Origin: Flavobacteriales bacterium
Lineage (GTDB): Bacteria > Bacteroidota > Bacteroidia > Flavobacteriales_D > CAJJDF01
Assembly (NCBI GenBank): GCA_020630395.1
Contig: JAHDBM010000003.1
Location: 1 to 40,470, forward strand
Reading direction: 5' to 3'
Length of the DNA: 40,470 bases
Position numbers and translations under genes: made by a program. Under the pieces are notes generated by a model. The model worked only from the letters and a program-made list of their open reading frames with translations, had not been told where the DNA came from and made no database searches. Shown here piece after piece: positions 1-8,265 of the stretch. Each line of letters starts with the position of its first letter. The stretch's first letter is position 1.

Positions 1-2
1 TG

Positions 3-77
3 AGCCGATAGAGGGACTCGAACCCACGACCTGCTGATTACAAATCAGCTGCTCTAAGCCAGCTGAGCTATATCGGC
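3..77 (-). tRNA. tRNA-Thr (anticodon TGT)
   Basis: On the minus strand this folds as a full cloverleaf. The acceptor stem pairs GCCGATA (71-77) with TATCGGC (4-10), with T as discriminator and no encoded CCA. The anticodon arm is CTGAT-TTTGTAA-ATCAG, giving anticodon TGT (Thr, ACA). The T arm carries GGTTCGAGTCC. Bacteroidota often have tRNA-Thr at the head of a tRNA cluster leading to tuf-secE-nusG-rplK; that part would lie left of the window and is inferred. Confidence 0.96.
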
Positions 78-85
78 TTCAAAAT

Positions 86-105
86 CCAATCGTTTTATAG
101 ATTGG
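86..105 (-). other. Leader hairpin before tRNA-Thr
   Basis: CCAATC (86-91) can pair with GATTGG (100-105) around an 8-base loop. On the minus strand it begins close to the transcription start predicted from the promoter at 110-140 and lies before the tRNA 5' end at 77. It may protect the 5' end or steer tRNA processing. The pairing is seen in the sequence; the role is inferred. Confidence 0.4.
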
Positions 106-109
106 TTTG

Positions 110-140
110 CAAATGTATGAAACTTTTTTATTTCCTCAAA
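110..140 (-). promoter_or_regulatory. Bacteroidota-type promoter of the tRNA-Thr unit
   Basis: Read on the minus strand: TTTG (140-137), 19 bases, then TACATTTG (117-110). This matches the Bacteroidota primary sigma factor consensus (TTTG at -33, TAnnTTTG at -7). The start would fall near 105, about 28 bases before the tRNA. Confidence 0.7.
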
Positions 141-211
141 CATTTTAAAAAAAATATTTAATCTTTTTTTCATCAATTATGTAGTTAATTAATATTCTTG
201 ATGTTATAATC

Positions 212-244
212 AAAAAAAAACCGCTAATTAGAACATTAGCGGTT
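212..244 (-). terminator. Rho-independent terminator after hpf
   Basis: An 8-bp perfect stem, CCGCTAAT (221-228) with ATTAGCGG (235-242), extended by A-T pairs, is followed on the minus strand by a run of nine T (plus-strand A at 212-220). It ends the xerC-hpf unit and separates it from the tRNA-Thr promoter. Confidence 0.85.
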
Positions 245-262
245 AATATATTGAGGGATTAT

Positions 263-556
263 TTATTTAAGTTTTCCTTTGTATTTATTGATTTGCCTCC
301 TGAGTGCTTCCACTGCTTCATCTGTTGCTTCTTCGAAAGATTTACCTTGTTTTTTTGCAAACAAATCTTTTCCTGGTATAGCTAGTTTAATTTCGGCTAC
401 TTTATTCTCTTTCACATCAGATTTATCAATCTTTAAAAATACTTCAGAATCAATAATGTTATCAAAGAAAGTATTTAACTTTCCAACTTTTTCTTCTACA
501 AAGTCTAATAGTTTTACATCTGCATCAAAATGGATGGATTGAATTTTAATTTCCAT
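263..556 (-). CDS. hpf: Ribosome hibernation-promoting factor, short form
   Basis: A 97-residue protein of the HPF/RaiA (sigma-54 modulation protein) family. Such proteins bind the 30S decoding region and inactivate or dimerise ribosomes in stationary phase. The N-terminal MEIKIQSIHFDADVKLLDFV and the basic end (LRRQINKYKGKLK) are typical. There is no C-terminal dimerisation domain, so it is a short HPF. It lies 5 bases after xerC on the same strand and is followed by a terminator, so the two genes are very likely co-transcribed, a common Bacteroidota arrangement. HPF genes often follow rpsU-xerC; no rpsU is present here. Confidence 0.93.
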   Translation of the reverse strand: MEIKIQSIHFDADVKLLDFVEEKVGKLNTFFDNIIDSEVFLKIDKSDVKENKVAEIKLAIPGKDLFAKKQGKSFEEATDEAVEALRRQINKYKGKLK

Positions 557-561
557 AATTT

Positions 562-1464
562 TTAGTCTTTTTTATTATCTATATTCTCTTTTGGATGAAA
601 CTTCTTATATGTTTCTTTTAATCTATCTATCGAATTATGAGTATATACTTGTGTAGCACTTAAATTCGAATGACCTAACACTTCTTTTATAACATGAAGC
701 TTAGCGCCTTCATTTAACATATTTGTGGCAAATGAATGTCTAAGCGTGTGTGGACTTCTTTTCTTTTCATTTGTCACTAAACCAATATACTTATTTACCA
801 GTCTGTACACAAACTTTGGGTACATTTTTTTCCCTTTATTAGTGAGTAATAAATATTGATCAGGATCAATTAACTCTGATCTATAAGTTTTATATTGATT
901 AATAAGTTCTTCGACTGAATTTGTAATTGGTATTATTCGTTCTTTATTTCTTTTACCTAAAACTTTTACCTGACTTGATGAGCAATCTTCAATTTTAATG
1001 TTAATTAACTCACTTAACCTCATCCCTGTACTATATAGAAGCTCTAACAGCAATCTATCTCTTAATATTTCAAAAGAAGGAGCTTTACTTTCTAAATCAG
1101 AAAATAAAACTGATAATTTTTTATTAGAAAAGTAAACTGGTAAAACATCTTTTTGTTTTGGTGTAATAATTAATAATGTAGGGTCATGTTTAATTAAGTT
1201 TTCTCTCAGAAAAAATTTAAAACATGTTTTTAAAGAAGATATTTTTCTTTTGATAGTTCTATTTTCTACATTATTATCTTTTAAAAACACTATCCAAACT
1301 CTTATAAGCTGATGGTCTATGTTTTTTAAATCTTCAATTTTATACTCAGTTATGATAAATTCAAAAAATTGCTCAACATCTTTCTTATATGCTACTATAG
1401 TATGTTTACTGAATCTTTTTTCGAAAGATAAATAGTCTATGTATTTTTCTAAGTGCTCTTTCAT
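562..1464 (-). CDS. xerC: Tyrosine recombinase XerC/XerD type
   Basis: A 300-residue tyrosine recombinase, full length for the Xer family, which resolves chromosome dimers at dif near the terminus. An N-terminal SAM-like DNA-binding domain (about 1-90) is followed by the catalytic domain. The catalytic set is visible: R149 in STGMRLSEL, H239 and R242 in HTLRHSFATNML, H265 in LGHSNL and the nucleophile Y274 in QVYTH. No neighbouring integron, phage or island features are present, so it is a housekeeping recombinase rather than an integrase. XerC versus XerD cannot be settled from this sequence alone; the neighbour hpf favours the gene usually labelled xerC in Bacteroidota. Confidence 0.9.
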   Translation of the reverse strand: MKEHLEKYIDYLSFEKRFSKHTIVAYKKDVEQFFEFIITEYKIEDLKNIDHQLIRVWIVFLKDNNVENRTIKRKISSLKTCFKFFLRENLIKHDPTLLIITPKQKDVLPVYFSNKKLSVLFSDLESKAPSFEILRDRLLLELLYSTGMRLSELINIKIEDCSSSQVKVLGKRNKERIIPITNSVEELINQYKTYRSELIDPDQYLLLTNKGKKMYPKFVYRLVNKYIGLVTNEKKRSPHTLRHSFATNMLNEGAKLHVIKEVLGHSNLSATQVYTHNSIDRLKETYKKFHPKENIDNKKD

Positions 1465-1523
1465 TGAACAATGCTTATATATTAAATACGTATAGCGTTA
1501 GCATTATGTTATCTTTTATAAGT

Positions 1524-1560
1524 TAAAAAAACAAAAAAAGGCTTCTATATGTAGAAGCCT
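1524..1560 (-). terminator. Rho-independent terminator after dnaK
   Basis: A 9-bp perfect stem, AGGCTTCTA (1539-1547) with TAGAAGCCT (1552-1560), has a 4-base loop. On the minus strand it is followed by a T-rich tract (plus-strand A run at 1524-1539). It ends dnaK and separates it from xerC. Confidence 0.85.
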
Positions 1561-1586
1561 TGAACTTTTTTTAGTTACCAGTACTA

Positions 1587-3488
1587 TTATTTATCGTCAG
1601 CTACTTCTTCAAAATCAACATCTGTTACTTCTTCATCTCCTTCATTAGCTGGATTTGAATCACCTGCTGGTTGCGCCCCTCCTTCTTGTTGAGCTTGATA
1701 CATTTCTTGAGATGCTGCTTGAAAAACTGTATTTAATTTTTCCATAGAAGAATCTATACCTGCAATATCTTTTGCTTCGAAAGCTGTTTTTAATTCAGCT
1801 AATGCATCTTCTATAGGCTGTTTTTTATCAGCTGGGATTTTATCTCCATATTCTTTAAGTTGCTTTTCAGTTTGAAAAATTAAGCTGTCTGCTTGATTAA
1901 ACTTATCAATTTCTTCTTTCTTTTTCTTGTCTGCGTCAGCATTTGCTTCAGCTTCTTGCTTCATTTTTTCAATTTCCTCTTCACTTAATCCAGAAGAAGC
2001 TTCTATACGAATATTTTGAACTTTACCGGTTGCATTATCTTTAGCCGAAACATTAATAATACCATTAGCATCAATATCAAATGTTACTTCAATTTGAGGC
2101 ACACCTCTTGGTGCTGGCGGTATATCAGTTAATTGGAAACGTCCTATTGTTCTGTTATCGGTTGCCATAGATCTTTCTCCTTGTAGTACATGGATATCAA
2201 CTGCTGGTTGATTATCTGCTGCAGTAGAGAATACTTGAGATTTTTTTGTTGGGATTGTTGTATTAGCATCAATTAACTTTGTAAATACTCCTCCCATAGT
2301 TTCTATACCTAAAGAAAGAGGTGTTACATCTAATAATAATACATCTTTAACTTCTCCTGTTAATACTCCACCTTGGATAGCTGCACCAACTGCTACAACT
2401 TCATCTGGATTCACTCCTTTTGACGGAGCTTTACCAAAGAATTTTTCAACTGCTTCTTGAACAGCAGGAATTCTAGTTGAACCTCCAACTAAAATAATAT
2501 CATCAATATCACCTACTGATAAACCTGCATTTTTCATTGCTGTTTGACATGGCTCAATTGTTCTTTTTACTAAATCATCTATTAATTGTTCGAATTTAGC
2601 TCTTGACATAGTTCTTACCAAGTGTTTTGGAATACCATTAACTGGCATAATGTATGGTAAGTTTATTTCAGTTGATGCTGAACTTGATAATTCTATCTTA
2701 GCTTTCTCAGCAGCTTCCTTTAATCTTTGTAAAGCCATAGGATCTTCTTTTAAATCTAATCCTTCGTCTTTTTTAAATTCTTCAGCTAACCAATCGATTA
2801 ATTTTTGATCTACATCATCACCTCCTAAATGCGTATCTCCGTCAGTTGAAAGCACTTCAAAAACACCATCACCCAATTCTAGTATTGATACATCATGTGT
2901 ACCTCCACCAAAATCAAAAACTACAATCTTAGCATCAGCTCCTTTTTTATCTAACCCATAAGCTAAAGCTGCTGCTGTTGGTTCATTAATTATTCTTTTT
3001 ACCTCTAAACCTGCAATTTCTCCTGCTTCTTTAGTTGCTTGTCTTTGTGCATCATTAAAGTATGCTGGAACAGTTATAACTGCCTGTCCAACCGAAGTTC
3101 CTAAATAATCTTCAGCTGTTTTTTTCATTTTTTGAAGTATAATAGCCGAAATTTCTTGTGGTGTATATAAACGATCGTCTATTTTAACCCTTGGCGTATT
3201 ATTATCTCCTTTAACTACTTCATAAGGTACTCTCGAAATCTCTAATGAAGATTCATCAAAGTTATTGCCCATAAATCTCTTTACAGAGAATATTGTTTTA
3301 GTTGGATTTGTGATCGCTTGTCTTTTTGCAGGATCACCTACTTTTCTCTCTCCTCCTTCAACAAAGGCAACAACAGATGGTGTTGTTCTTTTACCTTCAT
3401 TATTTTGTATTACAACAGGCTCATTACCTTCCATTACTGCAACACATGAATTGGTAGTCCCTAAGTCTATTCCAATTATTTTACTCAT
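1587..3488 (-). CDS. dnaK: Chaperone protein DnaK (Hsp70)
   Basis: A 633-residue Hsp70, full length. The N-terminal ATPase domain begins with [16 protein letters not shown] and carries the phosphate loop [13 protein letters not shown] and the adenosine motif [12 protein letters not shown]. The substrate-binding domain starts after the linker [16 protein letters not shown], and the acidic C-terminus ends [10 protein letters not shown], the usual bacterial tail. It folds nascent and stress-damaged proteins with DnaJ and GrpE, which are not next to it here. It is a single-gene unit with its own terminator. The upstream region holds an unusual group of TGTCA sites and possible promoters, listed separately. 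Confidence 0.98.
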   Translation of the reverse strand: MSKIIGIDLGTTNSCVAVMEGNEPVVIQNNEGKRTTPSVVAFVEGGERKVGDPAKRQAITNPTKTIFSVKRFMGNNFDESSLEISRVPYEVVKGDNNTPRVKIDDRLYTPQEISAIILQKMKKTAEDYLGTSVGQAVITVPAYFNDAQRQATKEAGEIAGLEVKRIINEPTAAALAYGLDKKGADAKIVVFDFGGGTHDVSILELGDGVFEVLSTDGDTHLGGDDVDQKLIDWLAEEFKKDEGLDLKEDPMALQRLKEAAEKAKIELSSSASTEINLPYIMPVNGIPKHLVRTMSRAKFEQLIDDLVKRTIEPCQTAMKNAGLSVGDIDDIILVGGSTRIPAVQEAVEKFFGKAPSKGVNPDEVVAVGAAIQGGVLTGEVKDVLLLDVTPLSLGIETMGGVFTKLIDANTTIPTKKSQVFSTAADNQPAVDIHVLQGERSMATDNRTIGRFQLTDIPPAPRGVPQIEVTFDIDANGIINVSAKDNATGKVQNIRIEASSGLSEEEIEKMKQEAEANADADKKKKEEIDKFNQADSLIFQTEKQLKEYGDKIPADKKQPIEDALAELKTAFEAKDIAGIDSSMEKLNTVFQAASQEMYQAQQEGGAQPAGDSNPANEGDEEVTDVDFEEVADDK

Positions 3489-3536
3489 AATATTGTTTAT
3501 TTAATTCTTAAAATAAATTATTCTTCTTTTCTATGT

Positions 3537-3551
3537 TCAAGTTTTGTGCCA
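3537..3551 (-). promoter_or_regulatory. Candidate sigma-54 (RpoN) promoter of dnaK
   Basis: The minus strand reads TGGCACAAAACTTGA. It matches the RpoN consensus TGGCACG-N4-TTGC at TGGCAC and TTG with correct GG-to-TTG spacing; the final C is replaced by A. Transcription would start around 3526, leaving a leader of about 38 bases before the ATG at 3488. A competing weaker -7 box, TATGCTTTG, lies at 3568-3576 (one extra base in the spacer), with ATTG 18 bases upstream. Confidence 0.5.
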
Positions 3552-3552
3552 A

Positions 3553-3619
3553 TGACAGAAAACATGACAAAGCATAAGTTTAAGACAGATTTAACAATGA
3601 CAATTGGTCATTTTGACAT
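3553..3619 (-). promoter_or_regulatory. Cluster of TGTCA sites upstream of dnaK
   Basis: On the minus strand TGTCA occurs at 3553-3557, 3565-3569, 3598-3602 and 3614-3618, with a TGTCT at 3583-3587. Two overlapping palindromes form from them: AATGAC-N5-GTCATT (3596-3612) and GTCA-TTT-TGAC (3607-3617). They lie directly upstream of the candidate sigma-54 promoter, where an activator would bind. The sites are seen; the regulator is unknown. Confidence 0.5.
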
Positions 3620-3637
3620 ATTGTTCTTAATTTAATA

Positions 3638-3665
3638 TTGATTCTAGAAAAGAAAACTATATTTG
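3638..3665 (+). promoter_or_regulatory. Promoter of the PlsC-like gene
   Basis: TATATTTG at 3658-3665 is an exact TAnnTTTG match, with a partial -33 element ATTG at 3637-3640 (17-base spacer). The start would be near 3670, giving a leader of about 19 bases to the ATG at 3689. Confidence 0.5.
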
Positions 3666-3688
3666 ATTAATTATTCGATTAAAGCAAC

Positions 3689-4252
3689 ATGATAAGAAAA
3701 GGGTTTTCATACTTTATGTATACCAAAGTGTTAGGGTGGACTTTCAATGCTAATGGCAATGATTTTGGCGAAAAAGGTGTTTTTATGTTTGCTCCCCATA
3801 CTAGTAACTGGGATTTTATTATTGGGAGATTTTTTATGGGAATGCTAAGACTTAAGCCTAAATTACTCGTTAAAAGCTCATTGTTTTTCCCTCCATTGGG
3901 TTGGATTTTAAGAGCTTTGGGTGGGATTCCTGTAGATCGATCTAAAAAAAACAACCTGATTGACCAAGTGGTTGATATATTTAATAGCAGAGAGCGTGTT
4001 TATATTGTTTTTACCCCTGAAGGCACTAGAAGCAGAACAAAAAAATGGAAAACTGGTTTTTATTATGCTGCCCTTAAAGCTAATGTTCCAATATATTTGA
4101 TGTATGCTAAATTTGACAAAAAAGAAGGTGGTGTGTTTGAAGTTTTTAGACCTACTGGAAATGTTGAAGCTGACTTATCTTATATAAAATCTCTTTATTA
4201 CGGTATAAAAGGAAAACATCCTGAGAAAGGTGTTTTTCCTGACGAAGAATGA
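3689..4252 (+). CDS. Lysophospholipid acyltransferase family protein (PlsC-like)
   Basis: A 187-residue membrane-bound acyltransferase that should transfer an acyl chain to a lysophospholipid or related acceptor. The catalytic HX4D box is HTSNWD (residues about 33-38 within APHTSNWDF), followed by GGIPVDR and the acceptor-binding FTPEGTRSR, the four-block order of the PlsC/GPAT family. It is shorter than PlsC proper (about 240 residues), so it is better described as a short PlsC-like protein common in Bacteroidota than as the essential PlsC. It is transcribed alone and ends 4 bases from the convergent OmpA gene, with no terminator between them. Confidence 0.88.
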   Translation: MIRKGFSYFMYTKVLGWTFNANGNDFGEKGVFMFAPHTSNWDFIIGRFFMGMLRLKPKLLVKSSLFFPPLGWILRALGGIPVDRSKKNNLIDQVVDIFNSRERVYIVFTPEGTRSRTKKWKTGFYYAALKANVPIYLMYAKFDKKEGGVFEVFRPTGNVEADLSYIKSLYYGIKGKHPEKGVFPDEE

Positions 4253-4256
4253 TTAT

Positions 4257-5921
4257 TTAATACCCCAATTTAAATTCTATTCTTCTATTTTCTAAATGCA
4301 TGGCATCAGAACATTGAACACCATTACCACATTTATTAAGTAATTTAGTCTCTCCCATACCTTTGTATCGTATTTTATCGCTAGGAATACCTTGTTTAAC
4401 TAAATAATCTCTTGTAGATAAAGCTCTTCTTTCTGATAATTTTAAATTATAAGCATTAGAAGATCTAGAATCAGTATGAGCTTCTAAATAGACAAATTTA
4501 GCATCTATTGCTCTAAAATATTCTACTATAAAATCTAATTTACGAGCTGAGTAAGGAAATATTTCAGCTGAATTTAGTGCGAAATGAATATTTTTTAAGC
4601 GAACATCTACAGTTCTATCTTTTTCATTTCTCACAATTTTCATTTCACTATTATTAAGCGTATCAGTTGATCGCTCAAAAGAAAAAACACCAATTTCATC
4701 ATCTGGCAATTTAGCATATTCAGTTGGCATATTAACTTGAAACGTTTCTTCTACTAAATCTAACGTTAAATTTTTATCGAGATCAAAAGATGTATCAATT
4801 CCATTTTTACTAAAAAATAGCTTATACTTTTCCCCTCTTTTTAATCCATAAAAACTAGCCACTCCATCATCCTTTGTAGTCTTTTCATAAACAATATTAC
4901 CTTTACCATCCTTTAGGATAATACTAGCACTATCAATAGATTCTCCATATTGATTTATAAAATTCACCAACAATGTATATTTTTTTGTAGTAATAATTCT
5001 ATCCATCTTAAATCGATAAATATCATCATTCTCAGGCATTACATTATTTCTATTACTAGTAAAATAACCTATATATTTACCAGATGAGTCTATGAAACAG
5101 AAACCGAAATCATCATTATCTGAATTAATATCCCTTGGCATTGGTTCTGGATCTGATGTTAGCACATCATATTCTGAGATATAATAAATATCTTGATCTC
5201 CATCCTTATTGTCTGACATTTTATTAGAAGAGAAAAATAGAATCGTATCTTTAACATAAGGAAATAATTCCTCTCCTGATGTATTTATTCTTCTGCCAAG
5301 ATTAACGGGTTCTAACCAACTTCCATCTTTTAATTTTTGAGAATAAAAAATATCACTTCCCCCCTTACCTCCTCTTCTAGTTGACGCAAAATATAATCTT
5401 TTAGTAATGTTAGAGTATGTTGCATGCCCGATTGAAAATGCTGGATCGTTATATGGAAATTCTTTTATGTTGAATATTTCACCATCAGCAAAATCAGCTT
5501 CTACTAATCTTAGTCTATTAACTTCTAATCCTTCTTCTTTTTTAGCATCTCTATATGCACTCTTATTAAATGCGTTTAAAGTAAGGAAAATTTTACCATT
5601 CTCTTTATCAATAAAAGCAGGACCTTCGTGATAATGGCTTGTACCTTTAATTTTATCAGATAAGGATTCGGCACTTTTTTGTGTTTTTCCAGAATTCGCA
5701 TCAACTTTAGAAATCCTATGAAAATCATAATACTTACTTAACCTGTGATAAAACCTCTTGTTTCTATAAAAGTATAGGTACCCACCACTAAAATCTGCTG
5801 AAATTTCAGATAGACTAGTATTCATCTCTAATTTTATAACGGCTACTGAATCTTGAACTTGAGCAGATATAAAAAAAGAAAAAAGTGTAGTTAAACACAG
5901 TAATATATGCTTAACTATCAT
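4257..5921 (-). CDS. OmpA-family protein with PD40 propeller repeats, partner of a PorP/SprF barrel
   Basis: A 554-residue exported protein with a signal peptide ending near FFISAQ. After it come PD40/WD40-like beta-propeller repeats (about 60-300, with YFASTRRGGKGGSDIFYS and ILFFSSNK), a CNA-B/carboxypeptidase-regulatory-like domain (about 315-385), and a C-terminal OmpA domain (about 440-554, with HTDSRSSNAYNLKLSERRA) that should bind peptidoglycan. It is last in a three-gene operon and its ATG overlaps the PorP stop by 4 bases (ATGA). This resembles the SprF-linked OmpA proteins of gliding Bacteroidota, thought to anchor a T9SS surface component to the cell wall. It lacks the N-terminal TPR of PorE. 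Confidence 0.88.
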   Translation of the reverse strand: MIVKHILLCLTTLFSFFISAQVQDSVAVIKLEMNTSLSEISADFSGGYLYFYRNKRFYHRLSKYYDFHRISKVDANSGKTQKSAESLSDKIKGTSHYHEGPAFIDKENGKIFLTLNAFNKSAYRDAKKEEGLEVNRLRLVEADFADGEIFNIKEFPYNDPAFSIGHATYSNITKRLYFASTRRGGKGGSDIFYSQKLKDGSWLEPVNLGRRINTSGEELFPYVKDTILFFSSNKMSDNKDGDQDIYYISEYDVLTSDPEPMPRDINSDNDDFGFCFIDSSGKYIGYFTSNRNNVMPENDDIYRFKMDRIITTKKYTLLVNFINQYGESIDSASIILKDGKGNIVYEKTTKDDGVASFYGLKRGEKYKLFFSKNGIDTSFDLDKNLTLDLVEETFQVNMPTEYAKLPDDEIGVFSFERSTDTLNNSEMKIVRNEKDRTVDVRLKNIHFALNSAEIFPYSARKLDFIVEYFRAIDAKFVYLEAHTDSRSSNAYNLKLSERRALSTRDYLVKQGIPSDKIRYKGMGETKLLNKCGNGVQCSDAMHLENRRIEFKLGY

Positions 5922-6952
5922 TTAACTTTTAATGTTTTGGGTGATGCTACAGGATAATCATTGAATAAGCCACTGTAGGCCAATGAAATTTCGAAACCTC
6001 CTCTATATCTTGAGGCTGCTACTAAAGGTGAAATATTGATGTCATAGCTTACACCTATTGAATAGGCTCCGTGCAATAACATTTTCGTCATTATAACAAC
6101 TGCATCTCCATATCGGTAAAAGCCACCTAAATACAAATTAAAATTCCTGTAATATCCAGTGTATTTTGATACCATTCCAAAATCTTTTCTTATTAAAAAT
6201 CCTGCATTAATTTCTCTAGCTGTTCTTTGCATAGATCCAAAACCACTAATTACTGCTCCCCAATTATCAGATCTTGGAAAATTAAATTCTTTATTGGCAT
6301 GCACAACAAATTTATACGGGATATTATCATTAATATCTATGATCCCTACTTTAGGCTGTGTTAAATGAAAAGCAGAAACTCCAATTTCTAACGGATGCCC
6401 ATTAATGTCAAAATTTCTAAATAATACACCAGCTGATAAATCAAATGCTTTTTTACTTAAACCTGCGAATGATTCTCCTGAACTAGAAGTTTGATCAAAC
6501 TCTACTCCATCCCATTGGGTACCCCATAATAATCCCAAGTAATTTGCGGAAATATCCATATAACTTGCCCCAACACCTAACGTGATATCTGAAGAACTAT
6601 TTATATATATGGTTTGTGAAAGGTTTAAATCAACTCGTGTCGTTTTGGTTTTTGATGAACCTGCTATGTCTTGAAAAACATTTAATCCTATGCCTGTAGA
6701 TTTTAGTCCTAAATTATTTTTTAAAATTGTACAATCAAAAGATCCTGCATAGGTCTTATATGAATTTTTTATTATTGCCCATTGCTCTTTAAAATTTAAT
6801 ATGGCTCTATAGTCTCCACTATACATACCCGCATTTGCTGGGTTTAATAACATTGGAGCTTCATTAAATTGTGAAAAATGAATATCCTGAGCTTTGGTTG
6901 TATTAAAAGAAACAACCAGAAGAATAACAAATATGTATTTAAAGCCTTTCAT
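5918..6952 (-). CDS. PorP/SprF family type IX secretion outer-membrane barrel
   Basis: A 344-residue predicted beta-barrel with a signal peptide cut near TTKAQ. The mature start DIHFSQFNEAPMLLNPANAG is the hallmark of the PorP/SprF family. In Flavobacterium johnsoniae SprF is needed for secretion or attachment of the type B sorted adhesin SprB; PorP of Porphyromonas is a T9SS component. Here the barrel follows directly after a gene for a type B sorted protein (stop and start share one base, TAATG) and overlaps the OmpA gene by 4 bases. It is therefore most likely a dedicated SprF-like partner for the protein at 6952-8208 rather than the core PorP. Confidence 0.92.
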   Translation of the reverse strand: MKGFKYIFVILLVVSFNTTKAQDIHFSQFNEAPMLLNPANAGMYSGDYRAILNFKEQWAIIKNSYKTYAGSFDCTILKNNLGLKSTGIGLNVFQDIAGSSKTKTTRVDLNLSQTIYINSSSDITLGVGASYMDISANYLGLLWGTQWDGVEFDQTSSSGESFAGLSKKAFDLSAGVLFRNFDINGHPLEIGVSAFHLTQPKVGIIDINDNIPYKFVVHANKEFNFPRSDNWGAVISGFGSMQRTAREINAGFLIRKDFGMVSKYTGYYRNFNLYLGGFYRYGDAVVIMTKMLLHGAYSIGVSYDINISPLVAASRYRGGFEISLAYSGLFNDYPVASPKTLKVK

Positions 6953-8208
6953 TATCTTACTAGAGTTATATCGCCACTTTGCGTTAACGTTTCATTAGTG
7001 CTTAATTCAGCATTTAAATAATAGACATAAACTCCAGGTTGAGCTTTTTTACTCCTAAATGTTCCATCCCAACCTATGTTAACGTCTTTTGTTTCAAAAA
7101 CCTTTTCTCCCCACCTATTGTAAACTATAAAAGTTAGTTCTTCTACTTCTGCTCCTAGAACATATAATATATCATTTAATCCGTCTCCGTTTGGAGAAAA
7201 TATTTGAGGAACTCTTGCAGTAACTTTATCTTTTACAGCTAAAGCATATACATCATTTCCGAAATTTGAAATATTTCCTAACATGAATCTTTCTGGGTTT
7301 CCTATATTAAATAGTCCATTGGTAAAATTAACAGCATGTGGCATAGCATCCCATTGCGGCACAGGATTATCCCAAACTGATAGTGTATTGAATTCGTAGG
7401 GTAAGATTTCATCTGATCCAAAGTAAAAAATCTTGGATTGCACTTCATTGGTTCCATGAAACCTAGCTATATGGTGATAAAAACGATCATTAACACCAAA
7501 CATATTATTAGAAAGTAAATTTCGAGCGAATGGTCCAGTTGATCCAGTAGAAGAAGTTCCAGTAAAGTCAACCTCAGGGTCAATAGCTGCAAGACGAACG
7601 GCATAAACTGAACTATCACTAGTAGATGGAGTAAGTTCTACCGCTCTATATGCATTTGTTAAATCAAAATCACCAACTGGAAACATATAATTGCCATTAA
7701 CATTAGTGCTTCTTGCTAAATATCCTCCAATTGAATCTCCTGAAACATACCCTCCATTCCATAATATGGAGTTTTGATTAGGGTTTGTAACATGCATCAC
7801 ATTTTGATGTAATTGCAATTCACTATTTGTTAAATCTAAAATTCTAGAGACATTAGCGTCTATAAACATTTCTTTAACAGATATATTATACAAGTTTAAT
7901 TGTGAAAAGTTAGTTATATCGCTCCCCATAATTTTTTGATTAGCTCCTGTCATAGAAACTATGCCAGGACTATTATTCAAAAAAACAGAAAAACCAGAAT
8001 TGTTTATCCAATCTCTATCTAACTCAACCTCTCCTGAATTATCCATTACTCCAGAGTTACTGTGGACTATATCTCCATCAACATGTAATAAACTACCAGC
8101 TTCCATATGTACCAACATATTATCATTAGTCCATAATGCGGTTTGGCATATTGCACTTAAATTAATTGTGATAAACACCAAAAATAATATGTAATTATTT
8201 TTTTTCAT
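6952..8208 (-). CDS. Secreted surface protein with type B T9SS sorting domain
   Basis: A 418-residue protein with a signal peptide (MKKNNYILFLVFITINLSAICQ). The middle part (about 30-320) has no domain I recognise but is rich in beta-prone, Asn/Ser/Gly segments. The last 85 or so residues form a gliding-motility-associated C-terminal domain: IFSPNGDGLNDILYVLG, YNRWGEKVFETKD, GWDGTFRSKKAQPGVYVY. This type B signal directs export by the T9SS. It is the first gene of the operon with its PorP/SprF and OmpA partners. At about 420 residues it is small for this class of cargo. A weak -7-like TAGCTTTT lies 7 bases before the ATG. Confidence 0.9.
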   Translation of the reverse strand: MKKNNYILFLVFITINLSAICQTALWTNDNMLVHMEAGSLLHVDGDIVHSNSGVMDNSGEVELDRDWINNSGFSVFLNNSPGIVSMTGANQKIMGSDITNFSQLNLYNISVKEMFIDANVSRILDLTNSELQLHQNVMHVTNPNQNSILWNGGYVSGDSIGGYLARSTNVNGNYMFPVGDFDLTNAYRAVELTPSTSDSSVYAVRLAAIDPEVDFTGTSSTGSTGPFARNLLSNNMFGVNDRFYHHIARFHGTNEVQSKIFYFGSDEILPYEFNTLSVWDNPVPQWDAMPHAVNFTNGLFNIGNPERFMLGNISNFGNDVYALAVKDKVTARVPQIFSPNGDGLNDILYVLGAEVEELTFIVYNRWGEKVFETKDVNIGWDGTFRSKKAQPGVYVYYLNAELSTNETLTQSGDITLVR

Positions 8209-8265
8209 TGAGGCTAAAAGCTACTTTTTATACGTATTATATACAATAAGTTACATTATTAATAC

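Noticed and set aside
562-1464. Tyrosine recombinase as the integrase of a mobile island beside the tRNA-Thr gene
   Set aside because: It groups with hpf and housekeeping genes, and no direct repeat of the tRNA 3' end or cargo genes are seen.
1465-1586. A possible rpsU gene, often found before xerC-hpf
   Set aside because: No reading frame with S21 features is present; the gap holds only the dnaK terminator.
3679-3954. Open frame on the minus strand opposite the PlsC-like gene
   Set aside because: It is antisense to a gene with clear HX4D and PEGTRS motifs and has no recognisable protein features.
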